NCBI GenBank assembly: GCA_036897625.1
Contig: JAYMTA010001299.1
Span: 1-20,709 of the forward strand
Direction: 5' to 3'
DNA from: Pelargonium cotyledonis
Taxonomy: Eukaryota; Streptophyta; Magnoliopsida; Geraniales; Geraniaceae
DNA length: 20,709 nt
Positions within the stretch are counted from its first letter, which is position 1; the number at the start of each line of letters is the position of its first letter. The translations under genes and the position numbers were made by a program. A model generated the notes under the pieces. It searched no databases. It was not told where the DNA came from and was given only the letters and a program-made list of their open reading frames with translations. Below are positions 1 through 11,751 of the stretch, in pieces.

Positions 1-480
1 CACTCATTTTGTCCATATAACCTCAGTTAACACGCACAATGACCAAAATACCCTTTGTCCATTTTGACTACAGTGTACTATTTAGATTTGTGTTGGTTAG
101 TTTTTTGCTGTAATTTTTGTTAGTTGTAGTTTGTTAATTTGTTAGTTAAATGTTAGAGTTTTTGTTAGTTGAACAAATCTTAGGTTTGTGTTGATTGAAC
201 CAAAAATAAATGAAGTTCATGACTACCCTTCGATGTTTTCGACGAAACTTTGAAGTTTACAGCGAACATTCATGTACTTGTTCTTAATCTAATAACGAAT
301 ATGGGTAAAATTATCATTTCAAATATTTTTCATCATATGCTCTGTACATGATGAAAAATAATGATTTTCACCAAAAATAACCGATAGAATAGATGGAGGA
401 AAGTACATAGTAGTTCATAATTACGAAATAATTATTGAATAATCAGTTGCAAAATATGTCGAAAACATATAGTCAACATG
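1..480. repeat. Decayed dispersed repeat related to the MULE-like element near position 19000
   Basis: Positions about 228-445 align by eye with about 18895-19125 in the same orientation. Both share a block resembling GAAACTTTGAA, then AACGAACATTCAT, then TGTTCTTAA, then a stretch around TACATGATGA or GCACATGATGA, then an AAGTTCATGGTAG-like block and GCAAAATATGT. The copy at the right end of the window has recognisable terminal inverted repeats; this one does not show them, so it is an eroded or truncated relative. No open frame of interest is seen. It lies just past the 3' end of the PRAF-type gene, whose polyadenylation zone may fall at its edge. Confidence 0.55.
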
Positions 481-489
481 GAAGAAAAC

Positions 490-866
490 GATGAAGAGGT
501 GTGGTGTAGGGTTTATTATATCCCCTAATTCCTTCCCTTGCGAATGTGGCGAACACAGTAACCAATGACACTTGACAAAACAACAAATGAGAGATGATTA
601 TGATGAGATCAGACCGAAAACAACAATACGGCACTACCTTCAATCAATCTAGGAATATACAAAAGCACCTGTTGTGTTGTGTTCCCAAACTAGTTACAAA
701 GAATTTACAAGACCTAACCCTCACTCTCCACTTCCCCTACAAACACAGGAGAAACATGGATGATACATTTCACGGGGAAGAATTTTTTCTAGCAGAAATA
801 GAAATTGCTTGTAACAAAATTGAGGTATCCAGTTAGTTAGTGCTTTGCTTTCTTCAACCTCCAAAG
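490..866 (-). other. Probable 3' untranslated region of the PRAF-type gene
   Basis: This is the reverse-strand sequence after the stop codon at 869-867. A reverse-strand AATAAA (TTTATT on the plus strand at 512-517) is a plausible polyadenylation signal and would put the mRNA end near 490-500. No other coding content is convincing here; the plus-strand open frame at 594-836 has no family resemblance. The end point is inferred and would need transcript data. Confidence 0.4.
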
Positions 867-3800
867 TCAATGAGCTAATCCAACACTGGACTTGTCAACC
901 ATTGAAACATTGTACCTTTGATACACTCTAGCCCTGTTCGTCGCCCACCACTGTTCCGCTTGCTTCTCGCTGAACCGCCTCCGGCTGCATCGATACATAC
1001 ACATATACGTACATCCGTTTATTTAATAAGGCATCGATTATATCAACCAATGGTGTGCAATTGAAATGGGAAAACAGAGGCGGTAAGAATAGAACGTTAT
1101 GGGAAACTGAGTTGCGTACCTGAAGCGAACACGTTTAAGATCTTTCGCGCCTCCAGGCAAAGAAACAAGGGTTATATAAACACCTGGCTCGTCTTGCTCA
1201 ACCCACTCGTCCCCATGGCTGGGATCCGCTTTATTTGCTCTGTTCTTAGTCCTATTTGTTACTTCTGTATTTCCACCTTCAGGCTGACCAGAAATGTGGT
1301 TATTACTGGGGCTTAGCCCATTAGAAAATAGTAGGCTGTCATATCCATTTAAATCAGGTTCATGGCAAGTTACGGGACTGCTCAATTGATCTATAGCTGT
1401 AATAGACACGTCTGAAACAATGGGGCTAGAAAAACCAAAGGAAGGTGAGTTGCTGCATTTCGCTGCTCCAACAGGTAACCTTTCGGCCATCTCCTTCAAC
1501 TGTTGTACAACAAAACATAAACTTAGGTGGGCTGCATGCATCCGGTCATTTTTCAAAAAAAAAAAAAAAAAAAAAAATCTGGAGCACGGGGAGTTACAAT
1601 TAACTTCCAACTAAGTAAATGTTATTGTTGGAAGCTGGAATCATCAAACCTAAACATGTCAGTGAATAAACATTGTAGGAGCTTATATACGTGTTTCGAA
1701 ACAAAGTAATGGCAAATTTCATGTTGATAATAATCAATGATGCCAACATCGCTTATTAATATTAAGATCAGGGGATGATAAAACTTGTAGGGGTGCTCCT
1801 TCCCCAAGACTCGATAACTCTTTTATTTCTCATATATTTGCTCCAGTTTAACAAAGTGTATATATATATATAACAGGAGAAATTTTTACTTACTTGAGCA
1901 GTAAGCGACATAATTACTTCTTTGGCTGCTTTGCATTTTGTTGTCTCTTCTCCAGCTATTGTGATGGCTTCCTTCAGCTGTTTAGCTGTTCTTTCTAGCT
2001 CAATGTCTTGAAGTTGTGCTTTATGAGTAAGATCTTCAACCTACATCAAACAACCATTATTACGTACATGCTTAAGCAAGCGAAAACCATAATTTTACAC
2101 AAAATCAGTACAGCCATGCAGAAATGACATCTATATTCTACCAACCATATAAATGTGTAAGAATTCAAGATACACTACAAGAAAAATCTTCCGACACCAA
2201 GACCGTCGGAAATGGCGTCAGAAATGAATAAAAATATATATAATTAAAGTAGCATTATTATTTCCGACGGATTCACTTTTTGGCGTCGGAAATCTTGGCG
2301 GCGGAATTGTGTATTTTTCTTGTAGTGATAAACTAAAGTACATGCAACCGTGAATCAGATATATATTACATTTACAGTACTAATGCATCCTACACCAACT
2401 GGGAATTCTTCCTTTTCCTTTGGGTTCTGTCGGACCTCTCAAGCAGTTTTAGCACATACGTTGAAATTAGTTCATAATGAAAACTAACAATAACACTTAA
2501 TGTACTAATGCAAACTTTACATTCATAATCCAGGGCACATAAACCCCTTTAAGAACAACCAAAAGAAGCAAATAACAATTCATGTATAAATTGCTATTCA
2601 TAAAGTACACTAGTCTGATCTACGCTAAAATAGTAACTAAGTTTTTCAGTTCTATATTGAGTATTAAGTACTATGAGGCATGAGACAATACCAGAGCAGT
2701 GCAGCTTTGTATCAATTACCATGAAAGGAAACTACTAGAAGAAAAGAGAGCTCAGCTATCATCACACAGCAGTCCTCAAACTTCCAACCCCATACATTAC
2801 TCCACTGACAATGTCACACTTTTCTAAGCCAGGGCATATAAGTTAGACAGTTGCATCTTTTTTATTGTGTTTGTTTTGCTCCTAGGCTAGCTAGGAGCTC
2901 AGGTCCATATATATTTGTTATTTTTCTAGCAAAGCCTAGTTACTGAAAGAATTCAAAATTCACAATTAAAATAAAGTCTAAATACAGTAAAAACTGAAAA
3001 GCATGCATTAACCATAATAACAAAAGTTGAATAAAAAAACCCATAATAGCAAAAGTTATACAGAAAATTGAATTAAAGAGCATATACCTGAGCTCTTAAT
3101 TTAAGAACTTCTTCGCTCAGGCTATCATTTCTTTTTTTAGCATCATTTATAACAGTTCTTGGTGAAGCAAGCCCTGACAGAGTAGGGGTGGGAGTGGTAG
3201 CACGAGGTGGACTAGACCGTCTTGATGTCGGTGATGTTGCTCGGGAAACAATTCTTGATCCAGGCAGAGAAACTGAAAAGAATTTCTTGGATGATCCGAA
3301 CATAGGATTGAAAGATTTGGAGCCATTAAGAGCATCTGACTGAGAAACGCCATTTGAGATGGGTAAAACACGGCGACTATTATAGTCTAGTTTCTTATTT
3401 CTTTTGGAAGATCCACTTTCTAATTCTTTAGATGATTCCATAGATGAATTTCTTCCAAGTTGTCCCTGAAATCTCGCATCCAATCTTTCGTCCTTGTCAA
3501 CAAGTTCGGTTAGTCCCTGATTAATACTTCCTCTTCTGCTCCAAGAAGAATGAGATGAAGAGTCAGTTTCATTGGCTTTCTTAAGTTTGGTATAACATTT
3601 ATCACAAACACGATACGGTTTATTCGCATTTGGTGCCAAGGAAGCCCTGAGAGATTTTTTTCCGCTGCATGAATGACAGAAAGCAAGTCCACAATTATAA
3701 CAATTATGTCGTTTTCGTTTGAAATTAAATGGAACACGACAACCAGAGCACATTGATTGATCAACACCAGAGACCCACTTATGAAGACAGATAGCTGCAG

Positions 3801-6800
3801 TAAAATTAGTGCCACAAACAATACTTTTCACTTGTTTGTCTTTCAGTGCTTCTACTACTGATGGGGAATTTCTATCATCTGTATCCCCATGACCTAATCG
3901 ACCATTAGCACCCTTTCCCCAAGTGTAAACTTCAGTACGTGAAGTTAAAACTGCAACATGATAAGCACCACAAGATATTTCTTCAACAAAATTCTTCGTA
4001 AGCCTTCCCTCAACACGGATAGGAGTTTTACCATCAGCTTGTGGAACCCCTAGTTCACCATAAACAGGGCTTCCCATTGTGTAAACATGGCCAGTAGTAG
4101 TAAGTGCTACAGTCAAACTATGTCCACAAGCAACTTGACAAAAGTTGGGTTCGACAATTGAAGGAACACAAGTAGGCACTAATCTTGCTTCCTTATCACC
4201 ATGCCCAAGACGACCTTTGTCTCCATCTCCCCATGTAAAAAGCTTTCCTGAAGAGCAGTTGCTGGAACTTGAAGACCCAACCATGACTTCAACAACTGCA
4301 GCAGTGTGCCAAACAGCACAAGCTGCTCGAACAGTACGCAGCCCCTTGAGAGACTCGACCTCCTTGGGTATGGACACATTTTTACGATCTCCATGTCCTA
4401 AGGCACCAAAAGTTCCATCCCCGAAAGTAAACAATTGCCCAGCAGAAGTTACAACAGCTGTGTGCCATGGTCCACATGAAACTGAGGAAACATGTATTCC
4501 CTCCAAAGGACCGTTTAATTTCCTTGGAACCCACTGGCTTGCTTCATTTCCATGTCCAACAAGTTCAAAATTGCATGAATTACCACCCCATGTGTACAAA
4601 TCACCAGAAAGTGTTACAGCACATGTATGGTATTCACCACATGCAACAAGTTCGACATTGATAGTTTTAAGACCATCTATTAGCTTTGGATGTGAGACAT
4701 CAGAATCTACACCATGTCCAAGTCTCCCCCCTAATTCCTCCCCCCAAGAGAAAACCTCTCCCTGCTTAGTGACTAATGCAGCATGTCGTCCACCACAAGC
4801 TATGTTCTGAACGTCAAGTACTACAGCAGATTCCAAGGGTTTAGGCAATAAGGAATCCATCTTAACACTTGAAGAACTTCCAACTTTATTTGATCCTCCA
4901 CCCAGAATGCCATCACCTATACATTCACCCCATATGAAAACATCCCCTAGAGCATCACCATCATCATGACCAGAGCCTTGACTAGATGAACTAACAGCAC
5001 TTGATAAACTAACTCTAAAAGCATCCATGCCAGTGGCCTTCATACGTGCTGTTATTCCATCTGAAACTCCAGACGACAATGACTGGACAGAGCCACAAGC
5101 AGTTTCTGGAGGAAAGAAAACCTTGGGAGGCGCAGCATATAACATTGCATCTGATAATGCCTTCTCTAAACCAATATTAGGAGGACTTCCGTATGGAGTA
5201 CGGAGACGAAGGGGATCCATCCCATCCTAATCAGTAAAAAGACATTTTAGCTAACTTATGCGCAGTGGCAATACAGCAAAAGAAATTAAGCAACTGAACA
5301 AATTACCTTCTGTGAACTATCACCACTCCCAAATGGAGAGCTCAAAGGAGAACTTCGTTGTGTGTGTGCTCTAGGACTAGTTGCTTCAGATGAGATACCA
5401 TCATTCCTTGATTCTGCTCTCCCTTTACGATGATGGCCACGCGATATTAGGGCTTTCAGACCAGTAAACCAGACCTCAGCTTCATCTTTATCTTTGCAAA
5501 TCTGGTAAGAATATTTATGGTAAAAAGATTATAAAAGACTGTCAATACAAGTTAGAAAATAATATTATAAGGTTTAAAATACATAATAGCAAGGTAATTA
5601 ATTTTAAGGGGCTGAGAATGCATAAGTAAAGAGGATGGGATATCTATAAATTATGAGTTAAAGCAGAGTCCACTAAGAAGAAAAAGAAGAGGAATAGTCA
5701 AGAGAAAGGAGATACTCACCAAATCTAATGACCTATCATCGTATATGAGAGAAAATGACTGGTATTCCTTCTCCGGCCGAGGATACCTCTGAAATATGGG
5801 CTGCAAATAAAATAAACAGAAAAGATTAAACGAGTCGGTCTGGAAGTATTTCATCGTAAAGAAATCAAACATGTAAGATGTTGTCTTAGTTAACATGGAA
5901 AGAAGTAGCAACGGAAAACATAGTACTATAGTAGCACTTTGCTTAACAAAAGTGGTAGCAGTCCCAAAGAATTTGGCTATAGGATTCATGCAGCCAACTC
6001 CAATATTGTGTGGAAAATGGCTTAATTGTAGATGCTACCCGTTACATGATTGTAAATGAGGTTACATGCGTATACAATGTGGCAAGAGAATCATACAAGA
6101 GTAGTAATAATCATTAATAACCATGTAATGGATTGGTATAAATGTATAATACATATCCACGTAATTCTTTAAACAAATCAAACACGCAGCTCACTAAAAC
6201 TACAATGTCACATTAATAAATTTGAATAAACATATTGTAGTAAGTATAGCATCCATGACATAAAAGATCAAAGTGGCATGCAGTGATATTGGAAATAATA
6301 ATATTCACAAAAAATTGTAATTGGTTTGCATTAAATATTATCTTTTGTTACAACTTCATACATGATGACACATAAAAGTGATATGAATAGCCAATGTGTA
6401 AACAGATTGAAAACCGTGTTTATACTGTTGCTAAAAATGCACCAATGCTTAATAGCTTAAGATTGACTAAAACATTATTGAGCTCAAATAATACAAAAAT
6501 AATCTTCATCCTCTACAAGTTATCAAATGCCATTATTAACATCTTCCACACGATGCTACTACGATGTGCACCACACAAGAGTGCAGATCTCTAGATGTAG
6601 AAACTTACAGTTCGTTGACCAGGTATAATTCTGGAGACATGACTTAGTTTAAGATGTTTCTCCTCTTTCCCTGAGAACCATATCAGAACAGATTCATCCT
6701 GACAGAAACATAGTCACAAAGTTTTAGTAAAGATATATTGAAAAAAGATTGACTTGCCCGGAACAAAAGAAGAAACTGTTTAATTGGCTCATTAACACAA

Positions 6801-8339
6801 ACATAAATGAAAGCGTCAAAAGAAATAAAAACAGTTTACAAACAGAACGAGGGTATCTAAACATACACAACCTCATACATAAACGGATCAAAATATCGCA
6901 GAGGAGAGCGGTGCTTTCTGATATTCTGATCAGCAAAGAGGCACATTCTCAAGGGTAGTATCAGAATTGTAGAGGGCTAAAGGCAAACAAATAGTTATCT
7001 TAAATATCAGCTTCAGCAGTGTTTTGAGATCCTCTTGCAGACTCGTGAACTCTTCTTCATTCATTATCTTTAATCTTCCTCAAGTTTCATTAAGTACAAA
7101 GGCCTCACTTTATGTTTCTTGCCATAATGGGCCATAAGTGATGTGTACAAGGACTAACAGTGACATTGCAGTTGATTAAGTATGGTTGTTCTTATACCTA
7201 TAGAGGTAACAAAGGTATCTAGGCATTACCCTTTATGTGGCTACTAAATGTCAAAACAATTAAGTTGTTTCAGTGAGTTTTATTCAGCAAGTCTGTAGGA
7301 CTTCATTTCAGATGTGAGACAAGAAGTCCTAGGATAAGCTTACTCTGTTCCATATTGACAGTAAATTGTATCCACTGATCCTAGTAGTCAAAACGATACT
7401 CATAGATATGGTTAATAGATATCCCACTTAATGGGTTAATAACCCATTCTTCCTTACAAATAGTGTTCATCATGGAAAATATATAATGTTAGGTAGCTTT
7501 ACAATGAACGGTTGTTAGATCACTCGCATTTTAAATTGTCTCCTGATGTAGCAGCCCATCCAAACACATAATATGACCTACACTTTGCAATGCAATACAA
7601 GGTAACTAATATGCATTAACTTTCTAGCAATCTAAATGGGTAACAGCAGCACTGACAATATTTTTCTTATTCAGTAAATTCAGCTGCGTTGTGAATCAAC
7701 AGTGAGAATATACCATGGCCTAAGCAGAATGCAAGCAAGCTATGTCAAATATATAAGATAAAATGCATGCACTTTTGGAGATATTCAATCTTACATTGGC
7801 GAGCCTGAAGGGACAAAACTTTGGCTTCCCTCTACGTCCATACTTGAGCAAATGAGCCCCTTTCTTTAGAGCAGTGATTGCCTGTTGTGGAGAAAAGCCA
7901 AGGATGTAAACGAAACAAGCAAAGTCGCGGACTATTAACTAGAAATGTTTTAATCATCCAAATCAGATAAACATAAAAAGTACTAGTATCTATACTTTAA
8001 TTAACCATCGTGTAGCGTAAGCTTCACCTCATCCAAACAAAAGACGGTTACGAACAACTGTCACATAACTAATTCAAGTCTGAATCCAAGACAATGATAG
8101 TAACATAATGACCTCAACACCAATCAATCAAAACCACACTAGTTTCAGCTCGCCCATCTAAACTGGCCAGCGTTACATATTCAACAACAAATAAGCATAA
8201 GAAAATCACCACAAACACAAACACCACACCTCATTTCACTGTCGGATCAACTTTCCCAAAAATTCAAAAATAAAAACAGAAAAATTACCAACTCAATGTC
8301 TCTCTCCACCGGGCCAGCCCTAGACTGATCCGCAGTCAT
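867..8339 (-). CDS. PRAF: PH-RCC1-FYVE-BRX protein (PRAF/RLD family), nine exons, complete
   Basis: Coding exons on the reverse strand are 8339-8289, 7881-7795, 6698-6609, 5800-5720, 5501-5307, 5226-3088, 2040-1894, 1499-1120 and 984-867. All introns are GT-AG and all joins keep frame, giving 1095 aa, the usual family length. Order: short N-terminus; PH domain about 18-135 ([35 protein letters not shown]); Ser-rich linker; RCC1 repeats about 262-648 (repeated GRLGHGD and CG.YHTAVV-type blades); FYVE-type zinc finger about 652-718 with eight Cys ligands and the plant variant [10 protein letters not shown]; Ser-rich region; coiled coil about 876-940; C-terminal BRX domain about 1028-1083 ([21 protein letters not shown]). 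Known of the family: phosphoinositide binding, and in Arabidopsis RLD proteins recruitment by LZY through the BRX domain to polarise auxin transport in gravitropism. Which Arabidopsis member is orthologous was not resolved. The start is the only ATG giving the conserved [13 protein letters not shown] join. Confidence 0.96.
1555..1577. repeat. A23 mononucleotide run in intron 7
   Basis: Twenty-three consecutive A on the plus strand read as T23 in the transcript, ending about 55 nt upstream of the acceptor AG of exon 8 (1501-1500). It is likely length-polymorphic. A weaker (TA)n tract sits in the same intron at about 1858-1872. Confidence 0.95.
2173..2327. mobile_element. CACTA-type MITE in intron 6 of the PRAF-type gene
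   Basis: The element starts CACTACAAGAAAAAT and ends ATTTTTCTTGTAGTG, which are perfect 15-bp terminal inverted repeats. It is flanked by a 3-bp direct repeat ATA (2170-2172 and 2328-2330), the target duplication size of CACTA (En/Spm) transposons. Inside are sub-terminal inverted motifs of the TTCCGAC / GTCGGAA type, repeated on both arms, as expected for transposase binding sites. At 155 bp it has no coding capacity and must depend on an autonomous relative. It lies within the intron, away from the splice sites. Confidence 0.92.
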
Positions 8340-8805
8340 CTCCACCGCTCCCCGAAAATTCAAGAACTGACGTCACCAGACAAAACCCTACCGTCCATCA
8401 CGCCAATGGACACCTCTCCCTCAAATCATTGCTTCAGCTAAGAAGTAAGAACACACACAGTGACCTCAACTCGCCGGCATTAAACCCCAAATGGCTTGAG
8501 GAGAACTTCACATTAGAATGATTACGAAATTGAAGACGAAATCGGTGGAATTGGATCGAAATGTGTGTGAAAAAAGGTGGGGAGAGGGCTAATCTGAGAA
8601 ACGCAAAAAAGAATCAGTGATGAAAACAATGCTTTGAAGCTAAGATTGTGGTTGGTTTCGTGAGGCACGAGACGTTGTCGATGTCGGGGTCGAGAAAGTG
8701 ATGGAAAATGGTATGTAGAGAGTATAAGAGAGTGTTGAGTGGTTCGTCGAGTATTATTCTATTCTTTCAGTCGGAGAAGAGAAGAGAAGAAAAGAGGAGA
8801 GGGAA
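8340..8805 (-). promoter_or_regulatory. 5' leader of the PRAF-type gene with four short upstream ORFs
   Basis: On the reverse strand the leader begins with a pyrimidine-rich stretch (8740-8805), common near plant start sites. It contains four ATGs before the main start: a minimal ATG-TGA at 8513-8508; ATG..TGA encoding MPAS at 8480-8466; ATG ATT TGA at 8429-8421; and MDGRVLSGDVSS at 8398-8360. All terminate before the main ATG at 8339. The transcript start is inferred from the TATA box, and a leader intron removing some of these cannot be excluded. Confidence 0.55.
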
Positions 8806-8834
8806 TCTAACAAAATACTAATACTACAATTTTG

Positions 8835-8842
8835 TATTTATA
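8835..8842 (-). promoter_or_regulatory. Candidate TATA box of the PRAF-type gene
   Basis: The reverse strand reads TATAAATA here, followed about 30 nt downstream by the start of a CT-rich leader. This is a standard plant core-promoter arrangement. It would give a leader of about 465 nt. Confidence 0.55.
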
Positions 8843-9043
8843 TTTTGTTTTTGCGTGACAAGAAATGATTGTTTGTTTTGGGTCGACAAAATAATAAGAG
8901 CTTCTATGCAAAACAAATCTTGAATAATACGATATTAAATGCAACTCAACAAAAAAAAAACATACATTATATAAACTTCAAATGGGCTAGGGTTTTTCCT
9001 TCAACTTGTGTGTGTGTTTGAATTCACATATCAAAAATAGCTC

Positions 9044-11367
9044 ATGATCGAGAAAAATATAAGAAGCAGTTTTGTGTTTAAACTCATTTCAAAGAAGCAT
9101 ATTAACTATTTGGACATTGTGGACCTTGAGATGATTAGTTGTGTTCGGACTATTATGTTTCGTGTCGAGTTTGAGAACGTTGTGTCAGATGCTATGATTC
9201 TTGAAAGAGGATTTTGTCAAGGCGATCCTCTCTCGCCATACTTGTTTCTTTTATGCGCTGAAGACTTGTCTACTATATTTTGGGTTGAAAAACAGCAGGG
9301 TCGAATACATGGTTGTTGGGTTGCTTAGTGAACGTCGTGAATATCACATCTTCTCTTCATTGATGATGCGTTGATTTTTTTCTGGGCAGATGACTCGAAG
9401 GCTACTTCAATTAAAAGGGTGTTACGCACATATGAGATGGGTTCGGGTTAGAAAATCAATTATCACAAGTCATCTATGTTCTTTAGTCCGAACACCGAGG
9501 TTTCGTTATACTTGTCTATCACGAATTTGCTTGGGGTTGTGCAGGTTCAAGCTTTCAGTGAGTATATAGGGAATCTGGTATATATGGGAAGTCCTCGCAT
9601 CTGTTTATTTTAAAGTATTGTGGATTGGATCCGATCAAGAGTGACGGCGTAGAATGCAAAGGCTTTGTCAAAAGGAGGGAAAAAGTGTTGATTAAGGTCA
9701 TGGCACAAGCCAACCAATCGTATACGATGGGGATTTATCTCATCCCCCAAGCGATATGTGTTCAAATTGAGTCTTTGTTGAAAGCGTTTTGGTGGAGATC
9801 AGGAGGTCGAAAACCGAGAGGTATTCGTTGGCATGCATGGATGAGGTTGTGTACACATAAGTAGGAGGGGGCTCAGCTTTAGAAGCTTGCATGATTTTAA
9901 TATGCCTTTACTGGGATAGCAAATTTGTACACTTGAATCATCTCCATCTTCTTGGTTTAACAAGATATTTAAAGCGTAGTATTTTCCCAAGCTTTGTGTG
10001 GATGAGCATGAGATTGGCCCAATCAACGATGTTGGCTGGTTGCATTATAAGGGTGGGTGATGGGTCATCAATTCGTGTTTTTTTAGACTCGTGGATCCCA
10101 TCTATTTCGTCGCATGTATAAAGGAGGGTTTAGACCCTCAGGTTGTCTTGAACCTGGCAGTAAATTAGCTTAAGGACCCGATGTCAAATGGGTGGGATGT
10201 AGTGAAGCTTTAATCGATGGTGTCCTATCAGTTTTGGCGGGAGGTGGTGAAGATTCTGCTTTGTAATCAGGTTGTTTCATACTATTGGTCATGGAAGTTA
10301 ACAAGTAATGGCGATTATTTAGTTAAGTCGAGCTATCGGACGTTGGTTTCGTCGACATCGTCTGCACCGAATCTAATGTGGAAGCAACTTTGGTCTCTAA
10401 ATGCTCAAGGGTTAAACACTTCATGTGGCAAGCGGTATTGGTTTGTTTCCCAGTGTTGATAGGTTTGCGGGTTAAGAGGGTAGTTGATGTGGTTCTTTGC
10501 CCGAGATGCCAACTGGATTCGAAATCAACAAGACATGTTATTCTGCATTATTCGTTTGCGTGAAGCTGTTGGAGGCTAGTTGGTATGGAAGGTATATTTT
10601 TATCTGCTACATCCTTGGTTGATTGGTTATTGGTTGTGTTTCGTTTGGGTGATTTAAATTTGGTGGTGCTCCTTATTTATTTGCATGGGGTATATGAAAA
10701 TTCAAAAATGAAAATGTCTGGGTGGGTAAATGGAGAAGCGATTCGTAGTTGGTATCGATGTGCTCAACGGTGTTGCAGTCATGGCAACAAGCTCGCTCTC
10801 AATGTCGAGCACGATAACAGGTTGGAGGCGAGCTATAATCTGCTTCAGTATGGAGCATCCCAGATTGTGGTAAATTAAAACTTAACATTGATGGGGCTGT
10901 TTTCGAAGGGCTGGGATGGTCGAGTGGAGGTCGGATAATGTGGGTCTGGAGAGGGCTTTGTTGGGGTGGATGGCCGGTGGGATGGGTGGGAGTTCTTGAT
11001 CCAAAGGTGGTCGAAGTTATGACGATACATGAGACTTTGAGCTGGATTGATGCAATAGGTAGGAATAATATTCAGGTCGAGTCAAACTCTAGTGTTTGTG
11101 GTGACTACCTTGATGACTAGTGGGAGGCCCTCAGTGCCTTTGCTCTTATATTCGTATTGTTTTAGCGCTTGTTAGTCATTTTAATAGCATTGGTTTTAGT
11201 CATATTCGTAGATCTATAAATCGAGTGGCCCATAGTATTGCTTGGTCATCTGATTTTGTGTCAGGTGCCTCGGGTTTATTTGGTGATAATGGTCCAATCC
11301 TGATTTCTCATTTGATTACTGCTTATTTATTAAATTAATAAAGCAAGCAGTTTCTATCTAAAAAAAA
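9044..11367 (+). pseudogene. Decayed 5'-truncated LINE (non-LTR retrotransposon)
   Basis: Pieces of a plant L1-type ORF2 lie in the right order. The reverse transcriptase carries FCQGDPLSPYLFL at about 9211-9255, and the catalytic box is FIDD at 9356-9367, in the same frame but after stops, where FADD is usual. The post-RT region holds LIKVMAQANQSYTMGIY at about 9690-9740, then GDGSSIRVFLDSWIP at about 10055-10105. A zf-RVT zinc-binding segment follows (VKHFMWQA..LCPRC) at 10405-10515. An RNase H-like tail begins KLNIDGAVF at about 10873 and ends with the RRSINRVAHSIAW block near 11206-11247. Stop codons and frameshifts throughout mean it is dead. It ends in a short A run (11360-11367), fitting target-primed insertion. 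ORF1 and the endonuclease are missing. No target duplication was identified. Confidence 0.9.
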
Positions 11368-11397
11368 CTATTTGAATAAAAATGCTAATAATAAATA

Positions 11398-11590
11398 TCT
11401 TTTATTTAGTCAAAATAACTTTTTTTTAAGTGTTCATGAGTTGAACAATCAGAAACTTGGGGTACCCAACTCTTTTATTTTAGTTCATCAACAAGTGGTT
11501 ATAAGCTGTTTTAGTTGTAACCAGATACTGAAAAGGCTATTTCGTACTCATGAGTTTGTTTGAAAACTCATGAGCTAATTTTTCTTTTTA
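11398..11590 (+). repeat. Diverged direct repeat, copy A
   Basis: This copy shares an ordered set of blocks with 11752-11940: TTTTA(T/C)TT.GTCAAAATA, ATCAGAA.CT, GGGTAC, a TTCATNA/CTCATTA block, and GTTTGT.....ACTCATGAGC. The copies are visibly diverged by indels. The short palindromic word ACTCATGAG(C/T) occurs more than once. The element family is not recognised. Confidence 0.55.
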
Positions 11591-11611
11591 TCAGCAAACA
11601 TACCATAACAA

Positions 11612-11668
11612 CGAGGTTCGAACTTGAGATCTCAAGAAGACCAAGTAACTTAAGCCACTTGCTCTAAT
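11612..11668 (-). repeat. tRNA-like SINE head (A box and B box)
   Basis: On the reverse strand an A-box-like TAGAGCAAGTGGC (11666-11654) is followed about 30 nt later by a B-box-like AGTTCGAACCT (11624-11614). This spacing matches RNA polymerase III internal promoters. The sequence does not fold into a proper tRNA (arms are mismatched), so a tRNA-derived SINE head is more likely than a tRNA gene. Body and tail were not delimited. It lies between the two direct repeat copies. Confidence 0.4.
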
Positions 11669-11751
11669 GGTTGAATGTCAAACACCCTCTAATTAATTAT
11701 AGAGTAACTATATGAGTAATTAAAATAAAGATGGATTAACATATATATGTA

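Noticed and set aside
1038-1119. Apparent C-terminal extension [16 protein letters not shown]... of exon 8
   Set aside because: It is intron read-through. A GT donor at 1119 joined to 984 restores the conserved BRX sequence.
4145-4810. 221-codon plus-strand open frame
   Set aside because: It is antisense to the RCC1 repeats of the PRAF-type gene. It is Pro/Ser/Thr-rich only because it mirrors the coding strand, and shows no domain.
9017-11390. Target-site duplication around the LINE
   Set aside because: TTTGAATTCACATATCAAAAAT upstream and ATTTGAATAAAAAT downstream share only short AT-rich words. The 5' boundary is unknown, so no duplication was claimed.
11612-11668. Functional tRNA gene on the reverse strand
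   Set aside because: A and B boxes are present but acceptor and anticodon arms do not pair, so it is treated as a SINE-type remnant.
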